Notes: generated by a model not told the origin, from the letters alone. Counted from the first letter of the stretch, positions 17,426-26,419 are shown. The stretch: DNA of 47,774 nucleotides from Leptolinea sp. (GCA_012798535.1 JAAZMZ010000088.1:1-47774), one strand, 5' to 3'. Made by a program: numbers and translations.

Positions 17426-18217
17426 TTATCTTCCTGTAAGCAGACCAATGAGATAGATGAAGAATAATACCAGAAGGAGACCGGCTAACAACCAGCGATC
17501 GGAAGATGAGAAATCGGGATACGGTTCGTCCATCGGTTCACCATTGAAACCTCGGGATAACATAGCATCATACACCCGTTCACTCTGCTCAATTGAGCGA
17601 AGGAACAGGCTGCCGGCCATGTTTCCCGTCACTTTTCCCCGCCACAATACAGAACCACCCGCGTGATGATTCCCGTTGAACACCGAACTGCGGCTGTTTC
17701 TTGCGCGTATCAGGCGGATCACTTCATCTACCAGAATGAATAGATATCGCCACATCAGTTCGATGATCGCGATTAACATGTTGGGGACTCCCAATTTACG
17801 GAAACCGGACATTACTCTTATGAATGACGTTGTTCCGGTTAACAGAATGGCGGCTTGAATGGATAGCCAGGCTTTGATCATGATACTGATACACCGTGCC
17901 AGTCCAGTGGAACTGATCGGTATGGAGAATACTTTTCCAATATTCATCTGAATGAAAGGTTGAGGCCCCCAGAAAATCAAAGGGATGGCAGAGAGGACAA
18001 ATGGAAGGGCCAACAAGGACCGCTTGAACACATACATCCAACCAAGCCTGGAAAGTAATGTGATCGACAGAATCAGAGAAAGATATAATAGAAAAGCCGG
18101 CCATGCGGCAGCCGGCGTCAGGTTGAGTGTTAGGATAAAGGCAAGGGTGAATAGGATCTTCACCCTTGCATCCAACGCATGTATTACGCTATATCTTTCG
18201 CGGTACAGTTCCAGCAA
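17426..18217 (-). CDS. cbiQ: Nickel/cobalt ECF transporter transmembrane subunit
   Basis: The 263-residue protein has about five to six membrane helices and the two Ala-Arg-Gly-type coupling motifs of the T component (LIRARNSR and YDAMLSRGF). It couples ATP hydrolysis by CbiO to the substrate-binding CbiM. The frame upstream closes with TGA, leaving the TTG at 18217 as the best start; its ribosome site is weak. The gap from cbiM is 15 bases, consistent with one operon. Confidence 0.92.
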   Translation of the reverse strand: MLELYRERYSVIHALDARVKILFTLAFILTLNLTPAAAWPAFLLYLSLILSITLLSRLGWMYVFKRSLLALPFVLSAIPLIFWGPQPFIQMNIGKVFSIPISSTGLARCISIMIKAWLSIQAAILLTGTTSFIRVMSGFRKLGVPNMLIAIIELMWRYLFILVDEVIRLIRARNSRSSVFNGNHHAGGSVLWRGKVTGNMAGSLFLRSIEQSERVYDAMLSRGFNGEPMDEPYPDFSSSDRWLLAGLLLVLFFIYLIGLLTGR

Positions 18218-18232
18218 AATCCATCTCTCTCA

Positions 18233-19189
18233 TTACTGGTTAACGGATTGACGCTTCTCCGCGCGGGCAACCCCCCAGGCTATGCCAAACACAATGATTG
18301 CACCCAGTATTCCTGCCACGATGGTAGATATTGTGGGGTCACTAATACCGGGAACAGTATAGTCGGGCATGATGTTATAGAGGGCTTCTTTCGCGGTTTC
18401 CAGAAATCCCTTTTGTTCGGCAACCCATTCCAGGCCATCCGGATGGCTGGAGGCCAACGGCGATAGGATGGCTAGAATGATGGTAATCACACCACCACCA
18501 ATCAAAATACTCTTGCTGTTTGTTACCTTTGCCGTGGTCTTTTCCACCAGGTCTTTACGGGTAGCATACAGAAATGCAAGGGCTCCGACTGTGATCAACC
18601 CTTCACCTATCCCGATAAGTGCATGGATTCCCCCCATAGCAGGAATGGCAATGTTGGCTGGGGATGTTCCGGAGAGTGCCAGCTCAAGCGCACAGGCTAA
18701 TGATGCAAGCAAAATGGATGACCATGCTGCTATAAAACCGGAGATAAGCAAGCCCCATTTATACTTACTCAGCAGAGATTGAAGACCTTTAAATATGGCA
18801 TAAGACGTGAAAACTCCGACAACCGCCATATTGAAAATATTGGCACCCAGTGCCAATAATCCTCCATCCTGGAAAAATAAAGCTTGAACCGAAACAACAG
18901 ATGTTAACACCAGTACTGCCGTCCAGGGACCAAGTAGTATGGTGGCAATCGCAGCCCCCAGAAGATGTCCGGATGTGCCGCCGGTGACACTGAAATTCAA
19001 CATTTGCCCGGCGAATATCGCCGCGGCCAAAACACCCATCAATGGCACTTCTTTATCCCCCAGTTCATTTTTCACTTTCCGTAAGGCGATCACAATCATC
19101 GAAATGGATATAATCCACAAGATAACAGAAACAACTACTGAAAGAAAGCCATCTGGAATATGCATGGGGTGAACGGTTGAGAACAACAT
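18233..19189 (-). CDS. cbiM: Nickel/cobalt ECF substrate-binding subunit, CbiM with C-terminal PDGLE (CbiN-like) domain
   Basis: The 318-residue protein has the CbiM core with MHIPDGFLS near the N-terminus, several membrane helices, then a C-terminal segment with SHPDGLEWVAE and a final helix, the PDGLE domain that replaces separate CbiN. It gives metal specificity to the transporter. The ATG at 19189 has a strong AGGAGG seven bases ahead, which places eight residues before MHIPDG. In characterised CbiM/NikM, the free N-terminus and the following His bind the metal, so either these residues are removed or the ATG at 19165 is used. Confidence 0.9.
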   Translation of the reverse strand: MLFSTVHPMHIPDGFLSVVVSVILWIISISMIVIALRKVKNELGDKEVPLMGVLAAAIFAGQMLNFSVTGGTSGHLLGAAIATILLGPWTAVLVLTSVVSVQALFFQDGGLLALGANIFNMAVVGVFTSYAIFKGLQSLLSKYKWGLLISGFIAAWSSILLASLACALELALSGTSPANIAIPAMGGIHALIGIGEGLITVGALAFLYATRKDLVEKTTAKVTNSKSILIGGGVITIILAILSPLASSHPDGLEWVAEQKGFLETAKEALYNIMPDYTVPGISDPTISTIVAGILGAIIVFGIAWGVARAEKRQSVNQ

Positions 19190-19244
19190 ATTTTCCTCCT
19201 GATAGTTTTTTATCTTTGCCAGCGCCTTGATTATATCGCATCTA

Positions 19245-19266
19245 TTTGCATTTGCATACGTACGCA
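19245..19266. promoter_or_regulatory. Candidate Fur-family operator between cbiM and the regulator gene
   Basis: Two TTTGCA copies (19245 and 19251) run into the near-palindrome TGCATACGTACGCA (19253-19266), whose halves match at 6 of 7 positions. It lies in the 105-base divergent gap, as expected for a metal-responsive site controlling both directions. Confidence 0.5.
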
Positions 19267-19294
19267 TATTATAATTAAAAGAACAGGAGTTATT

Positions 19295-19678
19295 GTGAAA
19301 ACATCCTCAGTTGATCAGGTAATTCTGGAAGTTCTGAATATTCGGTCATGTCATTGCACATCGCAGGAGCTGTATAACCTGATTAAATCACGATTACCTG
19401 CCGTCAACCAGTCCACTGTATACCGTTCTCTCGAACGATTGGTCAATCAGGGTAAAGTTTCCGTATCTGATATTGGCATCGGTGCTCTGGTGTATGAGTT
19501 GGTGGGCAAAGGACTTCACCATCATCTGGTCTGTCAGCAGTGCCACAGGATTTTTAACCTGTCCAATGATGAAGTGGCTGTATTCTTTAACCGGGTAGAA
19601 GCGGTCAGCCAGTTTCAAATCACCACCAATCACCTGATTCTGTACGGAATTTGTCCTGACTGCCTGAAACGCAATTGA
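19295..19678 (+). CDS. Fur-family metal-responsive repressor
   Basis: The 127-residue protein has a winged helix (SQELYNLIKSR...NQSTVYRSLERLV, about 23-50) and the Fur dimer domain with HHHLVCQQCHR and a closing CPDC. The two CxxC pairs form a structural zinc site. GTG is the start, with CAGGAG six bases ahead. It is divergent from the nickel/cobalt uptake operon, so a nickel- or cobalt-sensing (Nur-like) role is likely but inferred from context. Confidence 0.9.
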   Translation: MKTSSVDQVILEVLNIRSCHCTSQELYNLIKSRLPAVNQSTVYRSLERLVNQGKVSVSDIGIGALVYELVGKGLHHHLVCQQCHRIFNLSNDEVAVFFNRVEAVSQFQITTNHLILYGICPDCLKRN

Positions 19679-19726
19679 TCCATTCGCCTAAGATCGAGTA
19701 GATGGGTGAAAGGTCAAAATTTCTCT

Positions 19727-21190
19727 CTATAGAATCTCGCTGGTATTCCTGTCAATGAACTCTCCGGCAAAATCTAAAAACCGCTGCACATCATTGAAAT
19801 TAGAAACCAGTCCCACAGAGATGCGTACGGCACCATTGCTCTTATCGTCAATGCACTGTCGGAAATCCTGATATTCCATATCAGGCCTCAGGGCAAAACA
19901 TGAGTTCAATTCATCAGCGGATATTCCCAGCGCCAGCTCACCACCGCCCGGATTGCAGAAACACCCCGTGCGGATCGAAATATTCTTTTCACTGGCAAGA
20001 GTCTCCACCACCATATGATCGATAAAATGTCCCTCGCGATCAAAGAAATTCAGTGTAATCGTTCCGCCTCGTTCCCGCATATCCAATGGACCATAAATCT
20101 TGACGACGGGTAATCCGTTTGAATGTTTCAATGCGACCAGGTGATCCAACAGCCAGCCTGTCAGGCAGGTCACCCTGGTATGAATCACATCGTAACCGAT
20201 GCGCGAGATATGCCTTAATCCCATCTCCACGGCCGGCAGGCTGAGATAATTCAACGTGCCATCTTCATATCCTTCAGCTCCTTTATGTAAATAATACGTA
20301 TCCCCCTGCACTGAGGCGACAGTGATCGTTCCTCCGGCAAACCAGGGCCGGTGGAGTCTGGGCATCATTTGGCGGCGGGCGATCAGCGCGCCCACACCTG
20401 TAGGATATCCAAAAATTTTATAGAAGGACAGGCTGACAAAATCGGGGTGAACCTTGCTCATGTCAAGGCAATTGGTTGGGACAAATGCCGCACCATCCAA
20501 TAAAACATCCCACCCCTTTGCGTGCGCCCGTTCTATCCATTCGAGCGAATGCTGTACGCCCGAAAAATTGGATTGCGCCGGGAAGGCAAAAAGATTATTT
20601 CCACCGGACTTTTTAAATTCAAGGAAATTTTCCAACTTTTCAATATCTATGCGCATTTCGGGTGGCAGCACCGGCGAGTAATGAATCACTGCCCCTTTCG
20701 ACCGGGCGAATTCCCGGATGCCATTCACAGAATTATGATTATCAAATGTCAGTAAATAGGTGTCCCCGGGACCAAAGGGATACGATTCTCCCACCAGTTT
20801 TAAAGCCGCACTGGCGTTCTGAGTAAAAATACAGATGTACTCCTCCGGCGAGGCATGGAAAAAATCTAGAACGCTTTCCCGGGCACTTTGCACCAACCGG
20901 GTCATTGCCATGGAGGTTGGATTTGTTGAGTGGGGATTACCAAAAACATTTTCCACCAGCAAATCCATATGCGAACGCACCTGCTCTTCGCTGTACAATC
21001 CCCCTCCGGTGTAATCCAGGTAGACCTGCTCCAATTGATCAAGACGCGCATACTCAGATCGGCGTAGATCATCCAAAATACCGGTGGATTTGTATGCCGG
21101 ATATCTTTTTAAAAATTCTGAGAATGAACTGTCATCCTTGAAATCGTCCATAGCCGGTATCCGTTGTGATTCCCTTTTTTGTCTGGGCAT
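19727..21190 (-). CDS. PLP-dependent class V aminotransferase, molybdenum cofactor sulfurase-like
   Basis: The 487-residue protein resembles the NifS-like half of eukaryotic MoCo sulfurases: QVYLDYTGGGLYS, NPHSTNPTS, DNHNSVNGIRE, the PLP lysine 258 in SFYKIFGYPTGVGALI, and RTGCFCNPGG with Cys410 and Cys412, where the family carries its persulfide cysteine. It lacks the MOSC half. It would take sulfur from cysteine and pass it to a cofactor or protein in the cytoplasm. The ATG at 21190 follows GGAGGA by three to four bases. No molybdoenzyme gene is seen nearby. Confidence 0.85.
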   Translation of the reverse strand: MPRQKRESQRIPAMDDFKDDSSFSEFLKRYPAYKSTGILDDLRRSEYARLDQLEQVYLDYTGGGLYSEEQVRSHMDLLVENVFGNPHSTNPTSMAMTRLVQSARESVLDFFHASPEEYICIFTQNASAALKLVGESYPFGPGDTYLLTFDNHNSVNGIREFARSKGAVIHYSPVLPPEMRIDIEKLENFLEFKKSGGNNLFAFPAQSNFSGVQHSLEWIERAHAKGWDVLLDGAAFVPTNCLDMSKVHPDFVSLSFYKIFGYPTGVGALIARRQMMPRLHRPWFAGGTITVASVQGDTYYLHKGAEGYEDGTLNYLSLPAVEMGLRHISRIGYDVIHTRVTCLTGWLLDHLVALKHSNGLPVVKIYGPLDMRERGGTITLNFFDREGHFIDHMVVETLASEKNISIRTGCFCNPGGGELALGISADELNSCFALRPDMEYQDFRQCIDDKSNGAVRISVGLVSNFNDVQRFLDFAGEFIDRNTSEIL

Positions 21191-21232
21191 GCTTCCTCCG
21201 GAAATACTGATCAATTTATGAAGAACTATCCT

Positions 21233-21949
21233 TCATTTATCTTGAAAAAATAACGCAGGTAGAATCTCTGATGTAACAGCCTGTCCAGAATTGGACCGAA
21301 TAGCTTCCATTACCCGTTCTCTTGATAAGAGGATCTCAGACCGGATCAGACGCTCTGCCAGATTCGCATCCCGCTCCAATAACGCCCGTGAGAGCGCCAG
21401 ATGATCTTCCCGCATTTTTTCCGCGCTGTCGCGAATATCGAGTCCGAGGTGAAAGATCCGGGTAGATTCATCCATGGTCCGTGTGACCTGCTGAGTCAGG
21501 CGGGTGTTCCTAGAAAGAACCGAGATATTCTGGTGAAAAATCTTGTTCTTTTCCAGAAAGCGAGAATAACTTGGAAGGTCTTTAAATGTGTAGGTGAAAT
21601 CCGCCATTTCTACCAGGCTGCGCAATTCGATTTCCGTTCCCCGGCTGGCTGCCAACCGGACAGAAGAAGTCTCCAGAATTATGCGCATCTCATAGATTTC
21701 CTGAACATCGCGGGCGGTGATCGGTTTTACGATATATCCCATGCGTGGAACAGGTTGGACAAATCCTTCTTGCGCCAGTTGCCTCAAGGCTTCTCTGACC
21801 GGGGTCAAACCAATCTGATATTTTTCGGCTAGGTCCAACTGCGCGATGGACTGACCGGGAGCCAGTTCACAGGTGACAATTCCATTCTTTATGAAACGAT
21901 AGGCCTGTGAGGAAAGCAGATCAACAGATTGCTGGAGGTTTTGATTCAT
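21233..21949 (-). CDS. GntR-family regulator, FCD (FadR) subfamily
   Basis: The 238-residue protein has an N-terminal winged helix (GIVTCELAPGQSIAQLDLAE...LTPVREALRQLAQEGFV, about 18-65) and an all-helical FCD ligand domain with metal-site-type acidic and His residues (about 85-215). Such proteins are repressors responding to organic acids. A perfect 30-bp palindrome ends six bases before its ATG, strongly suggesting autoregulation. The divergent nitroreductase/DUF4180 pair may also be controlled. The ligand is unknown. Confidence 0.92.
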   Translation of the reverse strand: MNQNLQQSVDLLSSQAYRFIKNGIVTCELAPGQSIAQLDLAEKYQIGLTPVREALRQLAQEGFVQPVPRMGYIVKPITARDVQEIYEMRIILETSSVRLAASRGTEIELRSLVEMADFTYTFKDLPSYSRFLEKNKIFHQNISVLSRNTRLTQQVTRTMDESTRIFHLGLDIRDSAEKMREDHLALSRALLERDANLAERLIRSEILLSRERVMEAIRSNSGQAVTSEILPALFFQDK

Positions 21950-21955
21950 GGTTTG

Positions 21956-21985
21956 GATATATTAGTAATATATTACTAATATATC
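21956..21985. promoter_or_regulatory. Perfect 30-bp palindrome, likely GntR operator
   Basis: The half GATATATTAGTAATA (21956-21970) is followed directly by its exact reverse complement. Its core TTAGTAA...TTACTAA fits the TNGT...ACNA form of FCD-type GntR operators. It covers the leader of the regulator gene. Confidence 0.8.
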
Positions 21986-22046
21986 ATGATGTCAAGCAGG
22001 AACATGAATGAATGGATTGCTTTTCCTTGCCTGTACACGAAGCGCT

Positions 22047-22062
22047 TATAATAGGTATTATA
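22047..22062. promoter_or_regulatory. Inverted repeat overlapping a TATAAT box before the nitroreductase gene
   Basis: TATAATA (22047-22053) and TATTATA (22056-22062) are exact reverse complements separated by GG. The left arm contains TATAAT, so it may be a -10 region 35 bases before the start, with or without an operator role. Confidence 0.35.
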
Positions 22063-22086
22063 TTCTATAAATTGTGGGAGAGCCTG

Positions 22087-22713
22087 ATGGAATTGTATGA
22101 AGCGATAAAAACCCGGAAGACAATCCGCGATTTCTCAGACAAACCTGTTGCCCGTGAGGTAATCGAACGCATTATCTCCGCCGCTTTCCTCGCGCCTTCC
22201 AATAATCATATGCGGGAATGGCATTTCGTTCTTCTGGATGACCGTGTAAAACGCGACAAAATTCTGCTGGACACGATCAGCCCCATTTCAGCGAAAGGCG
22301 CTCTGGGGATCATAAATCGCTGGCAGCTTAAAGATATCAGCCAGCGAGCCATGTACCTGGATGCCATTCCAAAACAGATATCCATGTTGCGCGATTGTGC
22401 CTGTCTTATCCTTCCCTGCTTCCGGCAATATTCACCGCTTCTGAAACCGAAGACATTATCAGACCTGAACAATCTGGCATCCATCTGGTTGGCAATTGAG
22501 AATATCCTTCTGGCGGCAGCCGCGGAAGGAGTGTTCGGTGTAACCCGTATACCGGGTGAAACAGAACGGGCTCGATTGAAAGAATACTGTCAAATTCCCG
22601 ACGGGTATGAGATACCCTGCCTGCTGGCACTGGGGTATCCGGCAGAAAATGCGAAACGTGCCGCTCAGGTGGAAATCAATTTGCCGGAACGGATACATCA
22701 AAATACCTGGTAG
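22087..22713 (+). CDS. Nitroreductase-family protein
   Basis: The 208-residue protein has LYEAIKTRKTIRDFSDKPV and FLAPSNNHMREWHFVLL, the FMN-binding signatures, and the closing LLALGYPAENAKR strand. It would be an FMN-dependent NAD(P)H oxidoreductase; the substrate is unknown. The ATG at 22087 follows GGGAG by about eight bases; an upstream in-frame ATG at 22012 adds 25 unconserved residues. It is followed at 20 bases by a DUF4180 gene and is divergent from a GntR regulator. Confidence 0.87.
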   Translation: MELYEAIKTRKTIRDFSDKPVAREVIERIISAAFLAPSNNHMREWHFVLLDDRVKRDKILLDTISPISAKGALGIINRWQLKDISQRAMYLDAIPKQISMLRDCACLILPCFRQYSPLLKPKTLSDLNNLASIWLAIENILLAAAAEGVFGVTRIPGETERARLKEYCQIPDGYEIPCLLALGYPAENAKRAAQVEINLPERIHQNTW

Positions 22714-22733
22714 AAATCTCAGGAGAAGATCGA

Positions 22734-23096
22734 ATGGAATACAATATTATCGAATTGGGAAACAAACGCATACTGGAATGCCTGCCGGACGGCGGGATAA
22801 TTTCATGTGAAAATGACACGTTGGACCTGGTCGGTCTGTGCGGTGGTGAACAAACAGAAATTGTCCTGCTCTATCACACCAACCTTCATCCTGATTTCTA
22901 TGATTTAAAAACCGGCCTGGCGGGGAAAGTGATGTTAAAACTCACAAATTACCAGATCCGTCTGGCAGCCGTCATTCCAGCCAAGCTGGTGGGAACAGGC
23001 CGGTTCTATGAAATGGTCATCGAAACCAACCGCCGAAATGATTTCAGAGTGTACAGCACACGGGATGAAGCGCTGCAATGGATCGGAAAATTATAG
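22734..23096 (+). CDS. DUF4180 protein
   Basis: The 120-residue protein fits DUF4180: TLDLVGLCGG early, then FYDLKTGLAGKVMLKLTNYQ and a final FRVYSTRDEALQWI. The family is small, cytoplasmic and of unknown function, sometimes with regulators of stress. AGGAG lies ahead of the ATG. It is likely cotranscribed with the nitroreductase. Confidence 0.75.
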   Translation: MEYNIIELGNKRILECLPDGGIISCENDTLDLVGLCGGEQTEIVLLYHTNLHPDFYDLKTGLAGKVMLKLTNYQIRLAAVIPAKLVGTGRFYEMVIETNRRNDFRVYSTRDEALQWIGKL

Positions 23097-23103
23097 AGTG
23101 TTT

Positions 23104-24069
23104 TTATCTTTTCCCGTTGCTCTTCTTGTTTTGATACATTCGTTCATCAGCCAATTGATAGGTATCCACCAGGTTCGCTCCGGATTCACCGGTGGCGAAA
23201 CCGATGGATAGATGCAGCATGGGATCATCCAGAGCCAGCAGATTGGTTTTTATACGCTTCACAATTTCTGCTGCAGTGGCTTCGCCAGTGTCAGCCAGCA
23301 ATATGGCAAACTCATCTCCCCCAATACGTGCGGCAACATCCTTTGAACGAATAGAATCCTGGAGCACCATGGCTGCCTTTTGTATGGCATTATCTCCAGC
23401 CGCGTGCCCGTATTGATCGTTGATCAATTTCAACCTGTCCATATCGGTGATGATAATACTGATCGGAAAGAACTGGCTGACCTGCATGCGTTCCAGTTCA
23501 ATTTCGAAAAAATGCCGGTTATACAGACCGGTCAACGTATCGAAATTGCTCATACGGATCAATTCTTTTTCGAGGATTTTTCGTTCAGTGATCTCTTTGG
23601 ATATGCAAATCACCAGAACGACATTACCTTTGGTATCAAAAACTGGTTTCACCGTGGTCAAATAATACCGATCCTGGTCGGTGCGAGGAACACGCACCTC
23701 TATTGTCTTCACTTCCCCGGTCTCAAACACGGTTTTTACCACAGCAAAACGTTTATCCGCTTCGTCCTGGGGAAAAACGTCCCAGATTTTGTGGTGAATG
23801 ATCTCTTCAACAGTGCGTTGTACGCCTTCAGCAAACGCATAATTCACATATTGATACTCCCCATCTTTCGTAAAGGAGAATATCGGGTCGCTTGACCCAT
23901 CAAGGAGCACCCTGTATTTTTCTTCATTCAACAAAAGTTGGGAGACCTGGTCATTCTGTCGATCCAGTTCATCCTCCAGTAATTGAACGCGTTTCTGCAA
24001 CTCCTGTACTTTGTGATACAGTTCGTCTTTAGAGTAGCGGTTCAAATGGTTACTGTCGTTTTCTGGCAT
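23104..24069 (-). CDS. PAS-GGDEF diguanylate cyclase
   Basis: The 321-residue soluble protein has a coiled coil (10-48), a PAS domain with C-terminal PAC strand (50-163) and a GGDEF domain with intact GGDEF at 250-254 and the I-site RSKD at 241-244. It should make c-di-GMP under control of a cytoplasmic signal sensed by PAS. GAGGAA precedes the ATG. It is the fourth c-di-GMP protein in 15 kb. Confidence 0.92.
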   Translation of the reverse strand: MPENDSNHLNRYSKDELYHKVQELQKRVQLLEDELDRQNDQVSQLLLNEEKYRVLLDGSSDPIFSFTKDGEYQYVNYAFAEGVQRTVEEIIHHKIWDVFPQDEADKRFAVVKTVFETGEVKTIEVRVPRTDQDRYYLTTVKPVFDTKGNVVLVICISKEITERKILEKELIRMSNFDTLTGLYNRHFFEIELERMQVSQFFPISIIITDMDRLKLINDQYGHAAGDNAIQKAAMVLQDSIRSKDVAARIGGDEFAILLADTGEATAAEIVKRIKTNLLALDDPMLHLSIGFATGESGANLVDTYQLADERMYQNKKSNGKR

Positions 24070-24228
24070 GGTTCCTCGTCATCAACCTTGAATAATCACC
24101 TGTCAATAAGCAGGAACACACGATCAACCATCTCAAATAATTCAACACCCAATCTGAATAATTATGCCTGATGATAATGATATACATTTTTCATTCTTTT
24201 ACCAACAGGAATCCGATAAAATCAGGGT

Positions 24229-24579
24229 ATGAGAGAAGAAAATCCCACCGTCTATTCCACATCCAGCGGGCGTATATGCCCAAAATGCGGCAATCCGATT
24301 GCCCACTGCACATGCCGGAAAGCATCTCAGCCAAAAGGTGACGGCATCGTACGGATATTTCGTGATTCTAAAAGTCGTAAAGGTAAGACCGTGACTCTGA
24401 TCACCGGCATTCCGCGTCAGGAGGTAGAGCTGCGCGAATTGCTCGGTGAATTGAAAAAGATGTGCGGTTCCGGCGGTTCATTAAAAAGCGGCAACCTGGA
24501 AATTCAGGGAGATCACAGGGATGTACTTTTTACGGAGCTCAAGAAACGCGGTTTCACGGTTAAGCTTGCCGGCGGATAA
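24229..24579 (+). CDS. SUI1/YciH-type translation factor with zinc ribbon
   Basis: The 116-residue protein has an N-terminal zinc knuckle (CPKCGNPIAHCTC, about 17-29) and a SUI1 domain (GKTVTLITGIP...LGELKKMCGSGGSLK...EIQGDHRD), with the basic loop and ribosome-contacting CGSGGS. YciH proteins bind the small ribosomal subunit and affect start fidelity, mainly under stress. No strong ribosome site is seen. It is transcribed alone. Confidence 0.9.
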   Translation: MREENPTVYSTSSGRICPKCGNPIAHCTCRKASQPKGDGIVRIFRDSKSRKGKTVTLITGIPRQEVELRELLGELKKMCGSGGSLKSGNLEIQGDHRDVLFTELKKRGFTVKLAGG

Positions 24580-24676
24580 GAACACATACCTGGAAGTAAA
24601 GAAAAACTGTGCAGGTGGGATACGATATCCAGTCAGATATTGAATTCACTCACAGAATTTGTCCACGGTGATCTCG

Positions 24677-25669
24677 ATGAAAAAATCACCCATCCCGATA
24701 ATATGCCTGTTACTCCATAGCCTTCTGATTCTCTTCACGACAGGTTTTTTTTATCAAGTAGAGGGAGCGGATTTCACCGCTGTTGATATGATCAGTGCCG
24801 TAAACAACCTGCGCAGCGCCAAAGGGTTGGCTCCGGTGCAAATGAATTCCACCCTGATGGCCGTCGCCCAAAATCACTCGGCATACCAGGCAGCCACGCA
24901 CAAATCTTCTCATGCCGGCTCTGCCGGTGAGATTGTGACTGCCCGGGTAACTGCTTCAGGGTATGGAGGTGGAAAGAAGATCGCGGCAGGAGAAAATATA
25001 GCCAGCCTGTCTCTGGGAATGACCGGTATGCTGGGTATTATCATGAACGAGATTTGGGCAGACCCTGTTCACGGGGGAGCCATGATCAACCCCAAATATA
25101 CGGATGTCGGTGTGGGTATTGCTTCAGACAGTGAAACGGTCTATATAACACTCAATCTGGCTGGTGTGGTTGATGATACCGGTGCATCAGGCAATCAACC
25201 GGCGACTCCGGGCGTGGTGATTGCAAATCCAAATAAGCTCAATATTCTTCCATTATTTACTTGCACTCCCTTTCCGGATGGTACTGTCTACCATACGGTA
25301 GGATACGGGCAAACTCTGAGAACGATCGCCCAGATATATGAAGTGAAAGTGGATGATCTTGCGCGCATCAACCAGATCGATCCGGATAAAATTTACGAAG
25401 GCCAGAAATTGTGGATTAAAAAAATGGAGATGCCTACCATAACCGCCACTTTAGTGAGTACACCATCCAGTACAATAGCAATCAGCGCCACACCTCTCAT
25501 ATCCACCCGGACGACGGAACCAGTATCCACTGCCACTCCGGTTAAACCGGCAGACCTGACAGTATACATAAATACCCGGGAGGTCGGCATCCTTGTCATT
25601 TTCATCCTGTTCATTGGGGTCCTGGGATATTTTCTATTTGCAGGTTCACGATCAGACCGGCGCATCTGA
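24677..25669 (+). CDS. Secreted CAP-domain protein with LysM and C-terminal membrane anchor
   Basis: The 330-residue protein starts with a signal peptide or anchor (1-30), then a CAP/SCP domain (35-165) with HSAYQAA, SSHAG and GENIAS motifs, a LysM repeat (205-248, YHTVGYGQTLRTIAQIYEV), a Ser/Thr/Pro linker (252-295) and a membrane helix (303-322). It would sit on the outer face of the cytoplasmic membrane, with LysM binding peptidoglycan or other glycans. CAP function in bacteria is unsettled. The ATG at 24677 is preferred over a TTG at 24659. Confidence 0.88.
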   Translation: MKKSPIPIICLLLHSLLILFTTGFFYQVEGADFTAVDMISAVNNLRSAKGLAPVQMNSTLMAVAQNHSAYQAATHKSSHAGSAGEIVTARVTASGYGGGKKIAAGENIASLSLGMTGMLGIIMNEIWADPVHGGAMINPKYTDVGVGIASDSETVYITLNLAGVVDDTGASGNQPATPGVVIANPNKLNILPLFTCTPFPDGTVYHTVGYGQTLRTIAQIYEVKVDDLARINQIDPDKIYEGQKLWIKKMEMPTITATLVSTPSSTIAISATPLISTRTTEPVSTATPVKPADLTVYINTREVGILVIFILFIGVLGYFLFAGSRSDRRI

Positions 25670-25768
25670 CAGATGCAATCTCCCCGGGTAAAGAAAGAAC
25701 TCGTATAATTTCTATCTGCTGGCACAAAAAAAAAAGATTTACATCTATTGCGTCTACCTCAGGATACT

Positions 25769-26404
25769 ATGACGAAAAAACTAATACTTGTAGCGGGAAA
25801 TATCGGTTCCGGCAAGACATCTCTAACCGAGCGGATCGGTCAAAACCTGGGATGGCGAACAGCGTATGAATCTGTGGCAGATAATCCATATCTTCCCAAT
25901 TTTTACGCCGATATGCGGAAATGGGCTTTCCATTTGCAGGTTTATTTTCTCGGGCACCGCGCCCGCCAGCACATGGAATTATGGAAAGACGAGCGCTCGG
26001 CGATTGTTGACCGCAGTATCTATGAGGATGCCTTTATTTTTTCCCGCGCGTTGAATAAAATGGGCAACCTTTCCGACCTGGATTACCAGGCTTATCTGTC
26101 CGTCTTTGATCTGGTCATCCATAGTCTGCCGGCACCTTCATTGCTGGTTTACTTGAAATGCCCAGTGCCAGTGCTAATGGATCGTATTCACAGTCGTGCC
26201 AGAGATATGGAAAGCACCATCTCAGCCGATTACCTTGCGCTTCTGGATAGTTATTATGACGAATGGCTGGCCTCCTTTGACCTTTGCCCGGTATTAACTC
26301 TGCGCACGGATGATCTCGACTTTGTACACAAACCTGAACATATGAACCTGGTCATCTCGACCATACAGACTAAACTGGCCGGAAAAGAAGAACTTTCATT
26401 TTAA
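25769..26404 (+). CDS. Deoxynucleoside kinase
   Basis: The 211-residue protein has Walker A GNIGSGKTS (10-18), the catalytic ESVADNPYL glutamate region, the DRS motif (81-83, DRSIYED) and an Arg-rich lid (DRIHSRARDME). It phosphorylates deoxynucleosides, probably deoxyadenosine or deoxyguanosine, in nucleotide salvage. The adenosine deaminase-type gene at 8.5 kb is also salvage-related, but distant. The ATG at 25769 follows AGGA by about six bases. A terminator follows. Confidence 0.9.
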   Translation: MTKKLILVAGNIGSGKTSLTERIGQNLGWRTAYESVADNPYLPNFYADMRKWAFHLQVYFLGHRARQHMELWKDERSAIVDRSIYEDAFIFSRALNKMGNLSDLDYQAYLSVFDLVIHSLPAPSLLVYLKCPVPVLMDRIHSRARDMESTISADYLALLDSYYDEWLASFDLCPVLTLRTDDLDFVHKPEHMNLVISTIQTKLAGKEELSF

Positions 26405-26419
26405 ATTACCTGACCTTTC

